Below are positions 16,617 through 24,890 of a stretch of 64,000 nucleotides of DNA, piece after piece. Both the position numbers and the translations under genes were made by a program. Numbering within the stretch: position 1 is the stretch's first letter; every line of letters begins with the position of its first letter. Source of the DNA: Amycolatopsis alba DSM 44262 (GTDB lineage Bacteria; Actinomycetota; Actinomycetes; Mycobacteriales; Pseudonocardiaceae); the NCBI RefSeq assembly GCF_000384215.1, contig NZ_KB913032.1:8207605-8271604 (forward strand), in the 5' to 3' direction. Under the pieces are notes generated by a model. The model saw only the letters and a program-made list of their open reading frames with translations. It made no database searches and had not been told where the DNA came from.

Positions 16617-17537
16617 CTACTTCTCCTCGACCCGGCCGAGCGCGAGTTCTCCGCACGCCACCTGCCAGGCGGTGTCGCCGGGGTTGAGCTCGGAACGAAG
16701 GTAGGCCCAGGTGAGGCGCTGCACCGCGGCCACGCGGTCCGGGTTCTCGTCCGTCGTCTCGGCGACGTCGTAGCCGGAGATCCCGCCGAGCCCGTGCTCC
16801 GCGCCGAACAGGGTGAGCAGCGTTTTACGGCCGGGGGAAAGGAAATACGGGTCGGTGTGCCATTCCGGGCCGCGGACCGTCAGGTGGGTGGAGGAGTCCT
16901 TGTCCCCGGCGACGACGAGTGCGGGCGTCGCCATCGCTGAGAAGTCCGTGCTGAGGAAGAAGGGATAGTGCTCGGCCACGAATCCGGTGACGGCGTCGCC
17001 ACCGCGACCGGGCGCGGCGAGCAGCACACCGGCGGAGATCCGGGACTCGGTGAGATCCACTTCCGCACCGCTGCGGGGATCGGTGTAGCGCGCGCCCAGC
17101 AGGAGACTCGCGGTGTGCCCGCCCATCGAATGCCCGGCCACGGCGACCTTGCTCCGGTCCAGCCTGCCGCGCAGCTGGGGAACGGCGTCCTCGATCTCGT
17201 CGAGCCGGTCGAGGATCCTGGTCATGTCCTCGGCCCTGGATCGTTGGTACAGCGGCGCTTCCGGATCGCCGGACGCCAGGTTCAGCGTCCGCGAGCTCAG
17301 ATGAGTGGGCTGGATGACGACGAAGCCGTGCGCCGCCCAGTAGTTCACGAGCGGGGCGTAGCCGTTCAGCGACGAGAGATGGTTCGAGGGGCCCTGACCG
17401 TGTGACAGCAAGATGATCGGCAGCTCGCTTCCGGTCGTCGGCGCGGAAACACGCAGCCGCAGGTCCACGGCCCGATCCGGCGTCGGCAGCACCACCGGAG
17501 CGACCGAGTGGACGGGTGCGGAGGTCGTAGTGCTCAT
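16617..17537 (-). CDS. Alpha/beta hydrolase (cutinase/chlorophyllase-like)
   Basis: 306 residues. Oxyanion region IILLSHGQGPSNH, nucleophile elbow VAGHSMGGHTAS, Asp region LVVAGDKDSSTH and His in LFGAEHGLGG are all visible. No secretion signal is seen, so a cytoplasmic esterase is likely; the fold resembles PET-hydrolase/chlorophyllase-type predicted dienelactone hydrolases. The ATG at 17537 has AAGGGAAG upstream; a longer frame to 17591 would run through the operator sites. Two related palindromes lie in the promoter region, suggesting control by a TetR-type repressor that is not next to it. Confidence 0.82.
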   Translation of the reverse strand: MSTTTSAPVHSVAPVVLPTPDRAVDLRLRVSAPTTGSELPIILLSHGQGPSNHLSSLNGYAPLVNYWAAHGFVVIQPTHLSSRTLNLASGDPEAPLYQRSRAEDMTRILDRLDEIEDAVPQLRGRLDRSKVAVAGHSMGGHTASLLLGARYTDPRSGAEVDLTESRISAGVLLAAPGRGGDAVTGFVAEHYPFFLSTDFSAMATPALVVAGDKDSSTHLTVRGPEWHTDPYFLSPGRKTLLTLFGAEHGLGGISGYDVAETTDENPDRVAAVQRLTWAYLRSELNPGDTAWQVACGELALGRVEEK

Positions 17538-17574
17538 GACGAGTCTTCCCTTGTGTGTCGGCACCGCACTAAGC

Positions 17575-17610
17575 GGAGCACTGTTCCACAAACATACGGA
17601 GCAGCGCTCC
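17575..17610. promoter_or_regulatory. Two TetR-like operators upstream of the hydrolase
   Basis: GGAGCACTGTTCC (17575-17587) and the perfect palindrome GGAGCAGCGCTCC (17598-17610) share GGAGCAnnGYTCC and are 23 bp apart centre to centre, about two helical turns. Such GGAGC-type palindromes are common TetR-family operators. Confidence 0.55.
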
Positions 17611-17631
17611 GCTTTGTCAAACGATCACGCA

Positions 17632-18534
17632 CTACGCGAGGTGGTCACGCGCCCAGGCCGCGAAGCCGGTGAGCGGGACGCCGAATTCCCGCGCGTACCG
17701 CGGCCGCGCCGGCTGGCCGATCACGTTCAGCCACTCGTGCGAGGCACCCATCGGCGGCATTCCGGCGGCGACCGCCTGCTCCACGGTCATGTCCGGGGCG
17801 GACAGCCGGGTGCCCAGCACGCCGGACAGGATCTCGGCGATCTCCGTCATGGTCAGGAAGTCGCTCGCGAGCTCGAGTTCGAGCCCGCTGAACCGCTCCG
17901 GTTCGGCGATGGCCGCGGCGGCCGCGGCGCCGATGTCGTCCACGGCGGCCAGCGAAAGGCTCGTCGACGGCTTGATGACGCTCACCAGGCCGCCCTCGAC
18001 CCCGCGCGGGAACAGGAACTTCATGTCGGGCAGGAAGTTCTCCATGAAGAATCCCGGCTTGAGCAACGTCCACCGCGGAAAGCCCGCTTCACGGAGCCGG
18101 TCCTGGATCGCAGCCTTGGCGCCCAGGGTGGGTTCCATCGAAGCCCAGCGGCCCTCGGCCCATCCGGCCGCCTCGACATGCCGGCCCGCCCCGGAGACGG
18201 AAGTGTGCACGAACTGCGGCACTCTGGCCGCCTTCGCGCCCTCGATGAGGTTGACGCCTTGGGTCACCTCCCCGGCGAAGTCGAATCCCTCCGCGCTCAC
18301 GCCGGGCATCTGCACCGAAAAGACGGCGCGAGCGCCCTTGGCGGCCCGGATCACGGAATCGGCGTCGTGGAGATCGCCGACGACGAGTTCGGCGCCGAGT
18401 GCTTCGACGGCCTTCGCCCTGGCCGGATCGCGCACCAGCGCGCGGACGGGAACGCCCGCCGCGAGCAGGGCACGGGCGGTCGCACCACCCTGCCTGCCGG
18501 TGGCTCCGGTGACCAAAACGGGTGCTGAAGACAT
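17632..18534 (-). CDS. NmrA-family NAD(P)-binding protein
   Basis: 300 residues. The Rossmann motif LVTGATGRQGGATARALLAA opens the protein, followed by VRALVRDPARAKAVEALGAE and the NmrA-type HTSVSGAGRH and LLKPGFFMENF segments. The SDR catalytic Tyr-Lys pair is not evident, as in atypical SDRs that sense or reduce NAD(P)-linked substrates. ATG 18534 has GAAGGAG upstream. It is divergent from a TetR gene, with two copies of a 15-bp palindrome between them, so it is probably the TetR target. Confidence 0.88.
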   Translation of the reverse strand: MSSAPVLVTGATGRQGGATARALLAAGVPVRALVRDPARAKAVEALGAELVVGDLHDADSVIRAAKGARAVFSVQMPGVSAEGFDFAGEVTQGVNLIEGAKAARVPQFVHTSVSGAGRHVEAAGWAEGRWASMEPTLGAKAAIQDRLREAGFPRWTLLKPGFFMENFLPDMKFLFPRGVEGGLVSVIKPSTSLSLAAVDDIGAAAAAAIAEPERFSGLELELASDFLTMTEIAEILSGVLGTRLSAPDMTVEQAVAAGMPPMGASHEWLNVIGQPARPRYAREFGVPLTGFAAWARDHLA

Positions 18535-18557
18535 GTTCACTCCTTCGGGCAGATAAG

Positions 18558-18606
18558 TGGCGGGGCCCGCCGTTTATCCTCCGCTACCATATGGCGGGGC
18601 CCGCCA
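18558..18606. promoter_or_regulatory. Twin operators between NmrA and TetR genes
   Basis: TGGCGGGGCCCGCCA is perfect at 18592-18606, and the same sequence with G as the last base is at 18558-18572. Spacing is 34 bp. Flanks AAG/CTT extend the symmetry. This fits a TetR dimer pair controlling both divergent genes. Confidence 0.7.
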
Positions 18607-18631
18607 CTTACGCAAACACCGAGGTGAAGAC

Positions 18632-19189
18632 ATGTCCGACGGCCGACGCGCCGACGCACGGCGCAACTACGCGCGCATCCTGGCGGTGGCCGAGGACGAA
18701 GTCGCGGCCCACGGCTCGGGCGCCTCACTGGAGCAGATCGCCCGCACCGCCGACGTCGGCTCGGCGACCGTGCGCCGCCACTTCCCCACGCGCCGGGCCC
18801 TCCTGGAGGCGGTCTCCGCGAAACGGATCGCGGCGCTGTGCGCTCGCGCCGTCGAACTGACCGGCGAGGAAGACAGCCGCGAGGCGCTCCTGACCTGGCT
18901 CGACGAGGTCGTCACCTACTGTGTCTCCGCCCGCGGGCTGGCGGCCGCGCTCTCCTACGACGGTCCCCCGGTACACGAGAACTCCTGTGCCGCCGCCATC
19001 GAAGAAGCCGGGGACTCGCTCCTGCGGCGGGCCGCGCGGGACGGTGCGGTGGCGCCGGAAACCACCGTCGCGGACCTGATCACGCTGATCGTCGGCATCG
19101 TCCTGGCCACCGAGCACTACCCGGACCCCGCCGCACAGGCGGACCGGCTGTTCCGGCTGACCGTGGCGGGTATGAGCCCCCGGACGTGA
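18632..19189 (+). CDS. TetR-family repressor
   Basis: 185 residues. The N-terminal HTH reads ARRNYARILAVAEDEVAAHG, ASLEQIARTADVGSATVRRH, FPTRRALLEAV, which is standard for TetR/SbtR-like regulators with a C-terminal ligand domain (SbtR type: DEVVTYCVSARGLAAALSYD). ATG 18632 has GAGGTGA upstream; a longer frame to 18557 would read through the operators. Divergent from the NmrA gene, with two near-identical palindromes between. Confidence 0.9.
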   Translation: MSDGRRADARRNYARILAVAEDEVAAHGSGASLEQIARTADVGSATVRRHFPTRRALLEAVSAKRIAALCARAVELTGEEDSREALLTWLDEVVTYCVSARGLAAALSYDGPPVHENSCAAAIEEAGDSLLRRAARDGAVAPETTVADLITLIVGIVLATEHYPDPAAQADRLFRLTVAGMSPRT

Positions 19190-19508
19190 AAGGGCCGGAC
19201 CGGGCCATCCTCTTCGCCGAAGAACTGCCCCCGGCCGTCCGGGAAACGAACGACGCGCGATTAGCGAGTTTTCCCGCGCGTGACACAGCGGTGCCATCGG
19301 CACTCCCGTGCCGAAAGTCCGGGCCCCCTGCCGCCCGGCGCGGCCTTCTCCCGTCTTTAGTCGCTATCACCAGCCGTATCAGCCTGCCTAGCATGGGAAA
19401 ACCGGCATCGGATCCGGCCGGGTGACCCCTGGCGATCCCGCCGCGGAAAAAAGGGGCGCCCCGTCGATTTCCCGTTTCTTCCGGTATTTCCCTGCATTGG
19501 AAGGCACC
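19190..19508. other. 319-bp gap, no gene seen
   Basis: Between the TetR stop and the S1 protease start. It contains the protease leader with GGAAGG near 19498; otherwise no promoter, repeat or gene could be supported. Confidence 0.5.
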
Positions 19509-20162
19509 ATGCGCATCCGAGGTCTTCTCACCGCGTTGCTCTGCGCGGCCGGACTCGCGACGGTCGCGCCCGCCGCCGGCGCGGCCCCCATCATCGACGG
19601 CGAATACGCCCGGTCCGGGCCGTGGGCCGCCATGATCGAGCAGAACGGCGAGCAGTGGTGCTCCGGTTCGATCATCGGCGCACGCTGGGTGCTCACCGCC
19701 CGGCACTGCATCGACGAACCCGGCGCCGAATACTCGGTCCGTGTCGGCGATGTCGACCATCGGGCCGGAACCTACGCCGTGGCAGCCGGCATCTACACGC
19801 CCTCGAGCGGTGCCGACATCGCGCTGCTGCGGCTCGACCGTTCGGTCAGCGCGACATACGCGTCCCTCGGCACTTCTGTCGCCGTCGGTGACACCGAAAA
19901 CGTTTATGGCTGGGGCTACAACGAAGACGGCGACCTGCAGCGGTACCTGAAGGTCGCCCAGATGAAGGTGACCAGTGTCGGGAGCGGACTGATCAAGGCG
20001 CGCCGGGGCGACGGCCTGACCAACGGCGGCGACTCGGGCGGGCCGGTCTTCGTCGGCGGCAAACAGGTCGGGGTGCACATTGCCGGGAACAAGGTGGACA
20101 GCTCGACGCATACCGCCATCTCGGCGAACCGCACCTGGATCCGCGACACGTCAGGCGTCTAG
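19509..20162 (+). CDS. Secreted trypsin-like serine protease (S1)
   Basis: 217 residues. Signal peptide MRIRGLLTALLCAAGLATVA followed by mature IIDGEYARSGPW. The triad is intact: His in VLTARHCID, Asp in SGADIALLRL, Ser in NGGDSGGPVF. Cys residues in WCSGS and RHC suggest the usual disulphide. It probably hydrolyses proteins outside the cell, although the short form with no pro-region is typical of small actinomycete S1A enzymes. ATG 19509 has GGAAGG upstream. A TrmB/LuxR regulator starts three bases after its stop, so the two are likely co-transcribed. Confidence 0.9.
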   Translation: MRIRGLLTALLCAAGLATVAPAAGAAPIIDGEYARSGPWAAMIEQNGEQWCSGSIIGARWVLTARHCIDEPGAEYSVRVGDVDHRAGTYAVAAGIYTPSSGADIALLRLDRSVSATYASLGTSVAVGDTENVYGWGYNEDGDLQRYLKVAQMKVTSVGSGLIKARRGDGLTNGGDSGGPVFVGGKQVGVHIAGNKVDSSTHTAISANRTWIRDTSGV

Positions 20163-20165
20163 GCC

Positions 20166-21164
20166 GTGACATCGGCGACTCCCCGTGACGGGCTCGGCGC
20201 GCAGCTGCTCAGGCTCGGTCTCGGGGAGCCCGCCGCCCGGATCTACCGCCGGATGCTCGAAAGCGCGCCCGTGACCGCCGAGGAACTGGCCTGGCAGGAG
20301 GACGACACGGAGACCGCTCAGCTGGCATTGAAGGAGCTGACGGACGCGGGGCTCGCGGTGTCGTCCGGAGTGGACGGCGCCGAGTTCCTCCCCGCGAATC
20401 CCGGTGAGGCGCTGGCCGCGCTGACCACGCGACGGCAGGCCGAACTGCACGACGCGCGGCTCGCGGTCCAGACCGCGTACCGTGCCTTCCGGCGAGCGCA
20501 TTCGGGCATGCCGCACGCGCAGGACCTGCTCGAAGTGGTCACCGGCGACGCGATCCTCCCCCGGTTGCAGCACCTCGCGTCCCTGGTGCGATACCAGGTT
20601 CGCCGTCTCGATTCCCCGCCCTATTTCACCGGCGGCCGCCGGAATCTCCTCGAGGAAGAGCAATTGCGGCGCGGGATCACCTACCGGTGTGTCTACAGTG
20701 GAGCGTCGATGGGCGATCCCGGCTATCTCACCGCGAACATCCTGCCGTGCCTGCGAGCCGGTGAACAGGGCAGGCTGCTGCCCGAACTCCCGGTGAAACT
20801 GACGCTGTTCGACGACCGGGCGGCCACCATCGCGCTGACCATCCGTGAGGCCGACCGCAATCAGTCCATCGTGATCGTGCGCCCCTGCAGCCTCTTCTCG
20901 GCGCTGGAGGGGTTGTTCGAAACCTCGTGGGCGGCGGCGCTCCCGCTCGACCAGCGAGGACAGACCTCCGAGCGGCAGATCCGGCCGATCGAGCGAGAGC
21001 TGCTGATCCTGCTCGCCGCCGGGCGCAAGGACGACGAGATCGCCGCCGAACTCGGCGTCAGCAGGCGCACCCTGTTCCGCTATCTCGAAACCCTGATGGA
21101 CCGCGCGGGTGTCTCCAGCCGGTTCCAGCTGGGGGTCTTCGCCGCGCACAACAGCTGGCTCTGA
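20166..21164 (+). CDS. TrmB-like/LuxR-type HTH regulator (paralogue of 4486-5403)
   Basis: 332 residues with the same plan as the regulator at 4486-5403: an N-terminal TrmB-like region (GEPAARIYRRMLESAPVTAE), a middle with QLRRGITYRCVYSG, and a C-terminal LuxR HTH (LLILLAAGRKDDEIAAELGV, SRRTLFRYLETLMDRAGVSS) ending RFQLGVFAAHNSWL, against RFQLGAQASRRGWL in the paralogue. GTG 20166 is three bases after the protease stop, suggesting coupling. It probably regulates the protease or neighbouring genes. No response-regulator receiver domain is present. Confidence 0.82.
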   Translation: MTSATPRDGLGAQLLRLGLGEPAARIYRRMLESAPVTAEELAWQEDDTETAQLALKELTDAGLAVSSGVDGAEFLPANPGEALAALTTRRQAELHDARLAVQTAYRAFRRAHSGMPHAQDLLEVVTGDAILPRLQHLASLVRYQVRRLDSPPYFTGGRRNLLEEEQLRRGITYRCVYSGASMGDPGYLTANILPCLRAGEQGRLLPELPVKLTLFDDRAATIALTIREADRNQSIVIVRPCSLFSALEGLFETSWAAALPLDQRGQTSERQIRPIERELLILLAAGRKDDEIAAELGVSRRTLFRYLETLMDRAGVSSRFQLGVFAAHNSWL

Positions 21165-21180
21165 CCGGCCCGGCCACGCG

Positions 21181-21237
21181 TTTCGTCCTCTGGACGCGGT
21201 CGTCCGCGATACGAACCATCGCCCCCGGAGGACGAAA
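21181..21237 (+). promoter_or_regulatory. Inverted repeat that can hide a ribosome site
   Basis: TTTCGTCCTC (21181-21190) is the exact complement of GAGGACGAAA (21228-21237). The right arm carries the Shine-Dalgarno GGAGG and the first base of an ATG at 21237. A second hairpin (CGCGG/CCGCG) lies in the loop. It could be a terminator for the regulator gene or a leader that controls translation. Confidence 0.45.
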
Positions 21238-21337
21238 TGCGGGATGCTCTCACCCGGATGGGGTCACCCTGGCAGATCGTCCCCGCTGCGGAGAAGGCCG
21301 GAGAAGCGGAAGATGATCTTGAAAGGAGGGCGGCATC

Positions 21338-21469
21338 ATGGGGAATCACCGACAGCACAACGGGACAGCGTCGCTCCGGATCGCCGGAGCCGGACTGCGG
21401 GTGGTCGCGATCGTCGTCGCGGTCGCGGCCTGCGCCTGGCTGGCGCTCTGGCTCGCGTTCACCCTCTGA
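21338..21469 (+). CDS. 43-residue single-pass membrane peptide
   Basis: ATG 21338 has a near-perfect AAAGGAGG eight bases upstream. The product has a polar N-terminus (MGNHRQHNGTASLRI) and one hydrophobic segment (VVAIVVAVAACAWLALWLAF), ending FTL. It is too short for most gene finders. An overlapping frame starting at 21237 (MRDALTRMGSPWQIVPAAEK), also with GGAGG, continues in another frame past 21500 with no stop until 21677, so one of the two frames may be a leader, or an indel has split a single gene. Function unknown. Confidence 0.5.
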   Translation: MGNHRQHNGTASLRIAGAGLRVVAIVVAVAACAWLALWLAFTL

Positions 21470-21504
21470 GTCAGCCCGGCTCCGCCTACGGCCGAAACGA
21501 CCCG

Positions 21505-22257
21505 CTACCCCGTCTGGGTGGCGATCCAGTCCGCGATGGCGTCCGCGCGGGACGTCGTCTCGATCCCGGCGTGCGGGCAGTCCGGCCCGGTGGCCTCCAG
21601 GGAGACCAGCGCGCCGCTCTTGCCTCCGGGGACGAAGTACGGCGCGCCCGAGTCGTACGTGCAGGCGCTGGTCGTGATCGACGGCGCCGCGCCGCGGACA
21701 CCGATCGTCGTCGGGGCCACCGTCGCCACCTGCACCGTTCCTTGCTGCATCCTTGTCGCCGGAGCGGGATTCGTGGCCGTCAGGCTCCCCCAGCCCGCCA
21801 AGGTCAGCTGCAGACCGACCTGCGGGACAGCCCGGTTCACCGTCAGCGGGACCACCGTGGTCACCGGAGTGTCCAGTTTGATGAGGGCGACGTCGTTTTC
21901 CTTCGCCTGCAGCACTTCGGTCGCCTTGCGGGCCACACCTGATTCGGTCGCCTCGTCGACGAGACCCAACGTCACCGTCGTCGGGTACGGCACCTTGCCC
22001 GAAACCCGCTTGCGGTGCGCGTCGTGGAAGCAGTGCCCGGTGGTGACGACCCAGCCCGGCGCGATCAGCGCGCCCGTGCAGAAACTGCCGTAGGTAGAGC
22101 CGTCCGGACGAGGGATCTTCGTCATCGCGATCTTCGCGACGAACCCGAACTGCCCCGGTGGGACGTCGGTGCCGTGGGCGACGTCCGAGCCCGCGAGGGC
22201 GGTCGGAGCGGTGGTGATGGTCAGGACAGCAGCGGCCAGCAGGGCGCGCAGACGCAA
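21505..22257 (-). CDS. Secreted trypsin-like serine protease (S1)
   Basis: 250 residues. Signal peptide LRLRALLAAAVLTITTAPTA, then a mature chain with His in VVTTGHCFHDAH, Asp in ENDVALIKL and Ser in CTYDSGAPYF (GDSGGP changed to YDSGAP, nucleophile kept). This is the actinomycete S1 subgroup with an early PPGQFGFVAKIAMTK segment. The TTG at 22257 is chosen because GAAGGG lies just upstream and the signal peptide begins there; the frame extends to 22362 without a good start. Its 5' side lies close to the 3' end of a LysR gene on the same strand. Confidence 0.82.
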   Translation of the reverse strand: MRLRALLAAAVLTITTAPTALAGSDVAHGTDVPPGQFGFVAKIAMTKIPRPDGSTYGSFCTGALIAPGWVVTTGHCFHDAHRKRVSGKVPYPTTVTLGLVDEATESGVARKATEVLQAKENDVALIKLDTPVTTVVPLTVNRAVPQVGLQLTLAGWGSLTATNPAPATRMQQGTVQVATVAPTTIGVRGAAPSITTSACTYDSGAPYFVPGGKSGALVSLEATGPDCPHAGIETTSRADAIADWIATQTG

Positions 22258-22330
22258 TTTCTTACCCTTCGTCGATGAGTCTCCGAGGCTAAGACCACCG
22301 CGCCGACAAGGGGAATTCCCCGACCAGGTG

Positions 22331-23299
22331 TCACCCGATGGCACGCCGGGCGGGTTCCTCACGACGCGCCAGCCAGCTGCGGTACGTGTGGCTGCTGTCG
22401 GTGTCGGACCGGTAGGCCGCCTCGGCCGCGGCGATCAGGGCGTCGCTGTTCCCGCCGAAGGCTCCTCCGGTGCTCCAGACGATCAGGTACCGCATCCACA
22501 GCGGATCCCCCGCGAGGGAACGGATCACGATTCCGGGCGAAGCGGGAAAGGTGACCTGGCAAGGGGAAATCGCCCGCCCTGCCGCGATCAGGCGTTGCAG
22601 CGGCCGGAGTTCCGTGCTCCGGTGCGCGACCTGCGGCCGGAATCCCACCAGCGCGCAGGCTTCCTCGAAGCATTCCGGCCAGCCGGCGCCGTCGGACGGT
22701 CCGAGCACCCACCGTTCCCCGGCGAGATCGGCCAGGTCGAGCTCGGCGCGGCAGGCGGCCGGATGGTCCGCGGCGATCGCCACGAACACCGGCTGCGTGG
22801 CCAGTGGCCGTGCCGCCACCCCCGCGGCCGGCGGCAGGGCGTGACCGGGATAGTCGGCGACGACGGCGGCGTCGAGCTGCCCGCCCGCCACGAGATCCAG
22901 CAGCCGCAAGGGCGAGAACTCGGTGGTCACCGAAACCGCTTGCCCACGGCCGGAATCACCGAGCCGGTCCGCCAGCTCGACGACCATCGAACCGCCGATC
23001 CCGCCCAGCGCGACAGGACGTTCCTCCCCGTCCGCCAGCCAGCGTGCCGCGTCCCGGTGCATCGTGTCCGCCGCGGTGAGGACGGCCCGCGCGCGGGCGA
23101 GCACGCATTCCCCGAACGCCGTCGGAAAGACCCCGTCCCGGCCGCGCACGAACAAAGTCCCGCCGAACGCGCGCTCGATCCGTTGCACGGCAGCGGTCAG
23201 CGCGGGCTGGGAGCTCCCGATGCCGATCGCCGCGCGCGTGATGCTGCCCGCGTCGGCCACGGCGCACACCACTCGCAGGTGACGTAACTCGACGTCCAT
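22331..23299 (-). CDS. LysR-family transcriptional regulator
   Basis: 322 residues. HTH: LRHLRVVCAVADAGSITRAA, then SSQPALTAAVQRIERAFGGT, then LFVRGRDGVFPTAFG, all typical of LysR. The effector domain follows, with a C-terminal region rich in Trp/Tyr. A GTG at 23302 is one codon upstream of the ATG at 23299; neither has a clear ribosome site. The gene is divergent from the M64 peptidase gene with about 100 bases between, which makes that gene a candidate target. The effector ligand cannot be predicted. Confidence 0.88.
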   Translation of the reverse strand: MDVELRHLRVVCAVADAGSITRAAIGIGSSQPALTAAVQRIERAFGGTLFVRGRDGVFPTAFGECVLARARAVLTAADTMHRDAARWLADGEERPVALGGIGGSMVVELADRLGDSGRGQAVSVTTEFSPLRLLDLVAGGQLDAAVVADYPGHALPPAAGVAARPLATQPVFVAIAADHPAACRAELDLADLAGERWVLGPSDGAGWPECFEEACALVGFRPQVAHRSTELRPLQRLIAAGRAISPCQVTFPASPGIVIRSLAGDPLWMRYLIVWSTGGAFGGNSDALIAAAEAAYRSDTDSSHTYRSWLARREEPARRAIG

Positions 23300-23397
23300 C
23301 ACGCGGACCTTATGGCCGTTTGGGATGTGCCGGAAGCCGTCGAAAGTCGGGATCGTTTTTCGTACTCCTCTCCTCCCCCTCCCCGCAAGGAGTACGC

Positions 23398-24360
23398 ATG
23401 CGACGTGCCTGTCTCATGGTCGCGCTGACCGCCGTCCTCGTCGCCGGGTTCACGCCCGCGACGGCTTCGGCGGCCCCCCGATTCACGACGTCGATGGAGG
23501 CCTTCGACCCCGGAGGAACCATCACCCGAGTGGACGTCACCCGGCCCGCCTCGGACCGGACCGCCGCACCACAGCAGATCGCGAACTCCGCCACGGTGAC
23601 CCCGATCGAGACCAACGGCCCCAGCGAGACCACTTTCGACCTGGTCTTCGTCGGTGACGGCTACACCTCCTCGCAGCTGGGCACGTACTCGCAGCACGTC
23701 CGCTCCAGCATCGCGGCACTGTTCGCGATCGAGCCGTACAAGAGCTATCGCAAACAGTTCAACCTCTGGCAGGTCGACGTCGTCTCCGCCCAGTCCGGCG
23801 TCACCAACGACCCGACCCAAGGGGTCCGGCGCAACACCGCGCTGGGCTCGTACTTCTGGTGCGGCGGCATCGAACGGCTGTTGTGCGTCAACGAAACCAA
23901 GGCGAACCAGTACGCCGCGGCCGCGCCCGACGTGGATCAGGTCATCATGCTGGCGAACACCACGAAGTACGGCGGAGCGGGCGGCGGCGTCGCGACGTCT
24001 TCGGGCGGCAACATCCAGGCCAGCCAGATCGTCGCCCACGAACTCGGGCATTCCATCGGCGGACTGGCCGACGAATACGACTACGGCACGTGCGAAACCC
24101 GTGAACCCCGCGAGCCCAACGCGTCCGCGCTCACGGCGGCGCAGATGCGGGACCGGCGCGCCAAGTGGTACACCTGGCTGGGCAAGCCCTCGCCCGACGG
24201 CGGCACGGTCGGCGCTTTCGAGGGATCCCGCTACTGCAAGACCGGGATGTACCGTCCCAGCGTGAACTCGCTCATGCGCACACTCGGGCAGCCCTTCAAC
24301 CCGCCGAGCACCGAGGCGATGATCGCGGGCTTCCACCGGGAAGCCGCCGCCCGGCACTGA
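23398..24360 (+). CDS. Secreted M64 (IgA-type) metallopeptidase
   Basis: 320 residues. A signal peptide (MRRACLMVALTAVLVAGFTP) precedes an M64 domain: TTFDLVFVGDGYTSSQ, the zinc motif HELGHSIGGLADEY (HExxH with a later Asp), and NSLMRTLG as the Met-turn region. M64 peptidases were defined by IgA peptidases of gut bacteria; soil members probably cut general extracellular proteins. ATG 23398 has AAGGAG seven bases upstream. Divergent from a LysR gene. Confidence 0.9.
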   Translation: MRRACLMVALTAVLVAGFTPATASAAPRFTTSMEAFDPGGTITRVDVTRPASDRTAAPQQIANSATVTPIETNGPSETTFDLVFVGDGYTSSQLGTYSQHVRSSIAALFAIEPYKSYRKQFNLWQVDVVSAQSGVTNDPTQGVRRNTALGSYFWCGGIERLLCVNETKANQYAAAAPDVDQVIMLANTTKYGGAGGGVATSSGGNIQASQIVAHELGHSIGGLADEYDYGTCETREPREPNASALTAAQMRDRRAKWYTWLGKPSPDGGTVGAFEGSRYCKTGMYRPSVNSLMRTLGQPFNPPSTEAMIAGFHREAAARH

Positions 24361-24367
24361 TTCCCGG

Positions 24368-24832
24368 TCATGGCCTCCTGGCCGGGCCGCCGGCGTGGTC
24401 GGCGAGCCCGGTCGCCATGGCCTGCATGAAGCGGCGGAGGTACCAGCGGAAGATCAACGCCTTGCCCCGGCCCACGCGATACGTCCCGTGCCAGCGGATC
24501 CGGGTCCCGCCGCCGGGTGTCTCGCGCAGATCGACGGCGGCCTGATAGCCGACCATCACCGGAACGTCCACGCCTTCGTAGGAGAACCGGCGTTCGGGGT
24601 CGAGTGCGGTGATCCGCTCCTTGGTGACCGTCTTGCCGGTACGGAAGGCACGGATCGCACCGACGCCGTCGCGTCCGTCGGCGGAAATCCCTTGCGAAGC
24701 AGCGACTTCCAGGGAACCGACCCCTGACCAGGCAGGCCAGCTGCGGGCGTCCAGCAACAGTGCCCACACCGCGGCGGGCGGCGCCGGCGATTCGGCGGTG
24801 ACGTCGTACGACTGCATTCGGGAACTACTCAC
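24368..24832 (-). CDS. SRPBCC (START-like) family protein
   Basis: 154 residues. It has the SRPBCC beginning (YDVTAESPAPPAAVWALLLD, ARSWPAWSG) and the later strands VGAIRAFRTGKTVTKERITA and RRFSYEGVDVPVMVGYQA. The fold binds hydrophobic ligands in a deep cavity; no catalytic residue can be assigned. Start may be GTG 24832 or ATG 24817. It is convergent with the M64 gene, with only seven bases between stops. Confidence 0.82.
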   Translation of the reverse strand: MSSSRMQSYDVTAESPAPPAAVWALLLDARSWPAWSGVGSLEVAASQGISADGRDGVGAIRAFRTGKTVTKERITALDPERRFSYEGVDVPVMVGYQAAVDLRETPGGGTRIRWHGTYRVGRGKALIFRWYLRRFMQAMATGLADHAGGPARRP

Positions 24833-24890
24833 AAGGTCACCCTAGGAACGGGCGGGTTCGGTCACCAGGCGTGAGATTGCGGCGCGGTGA

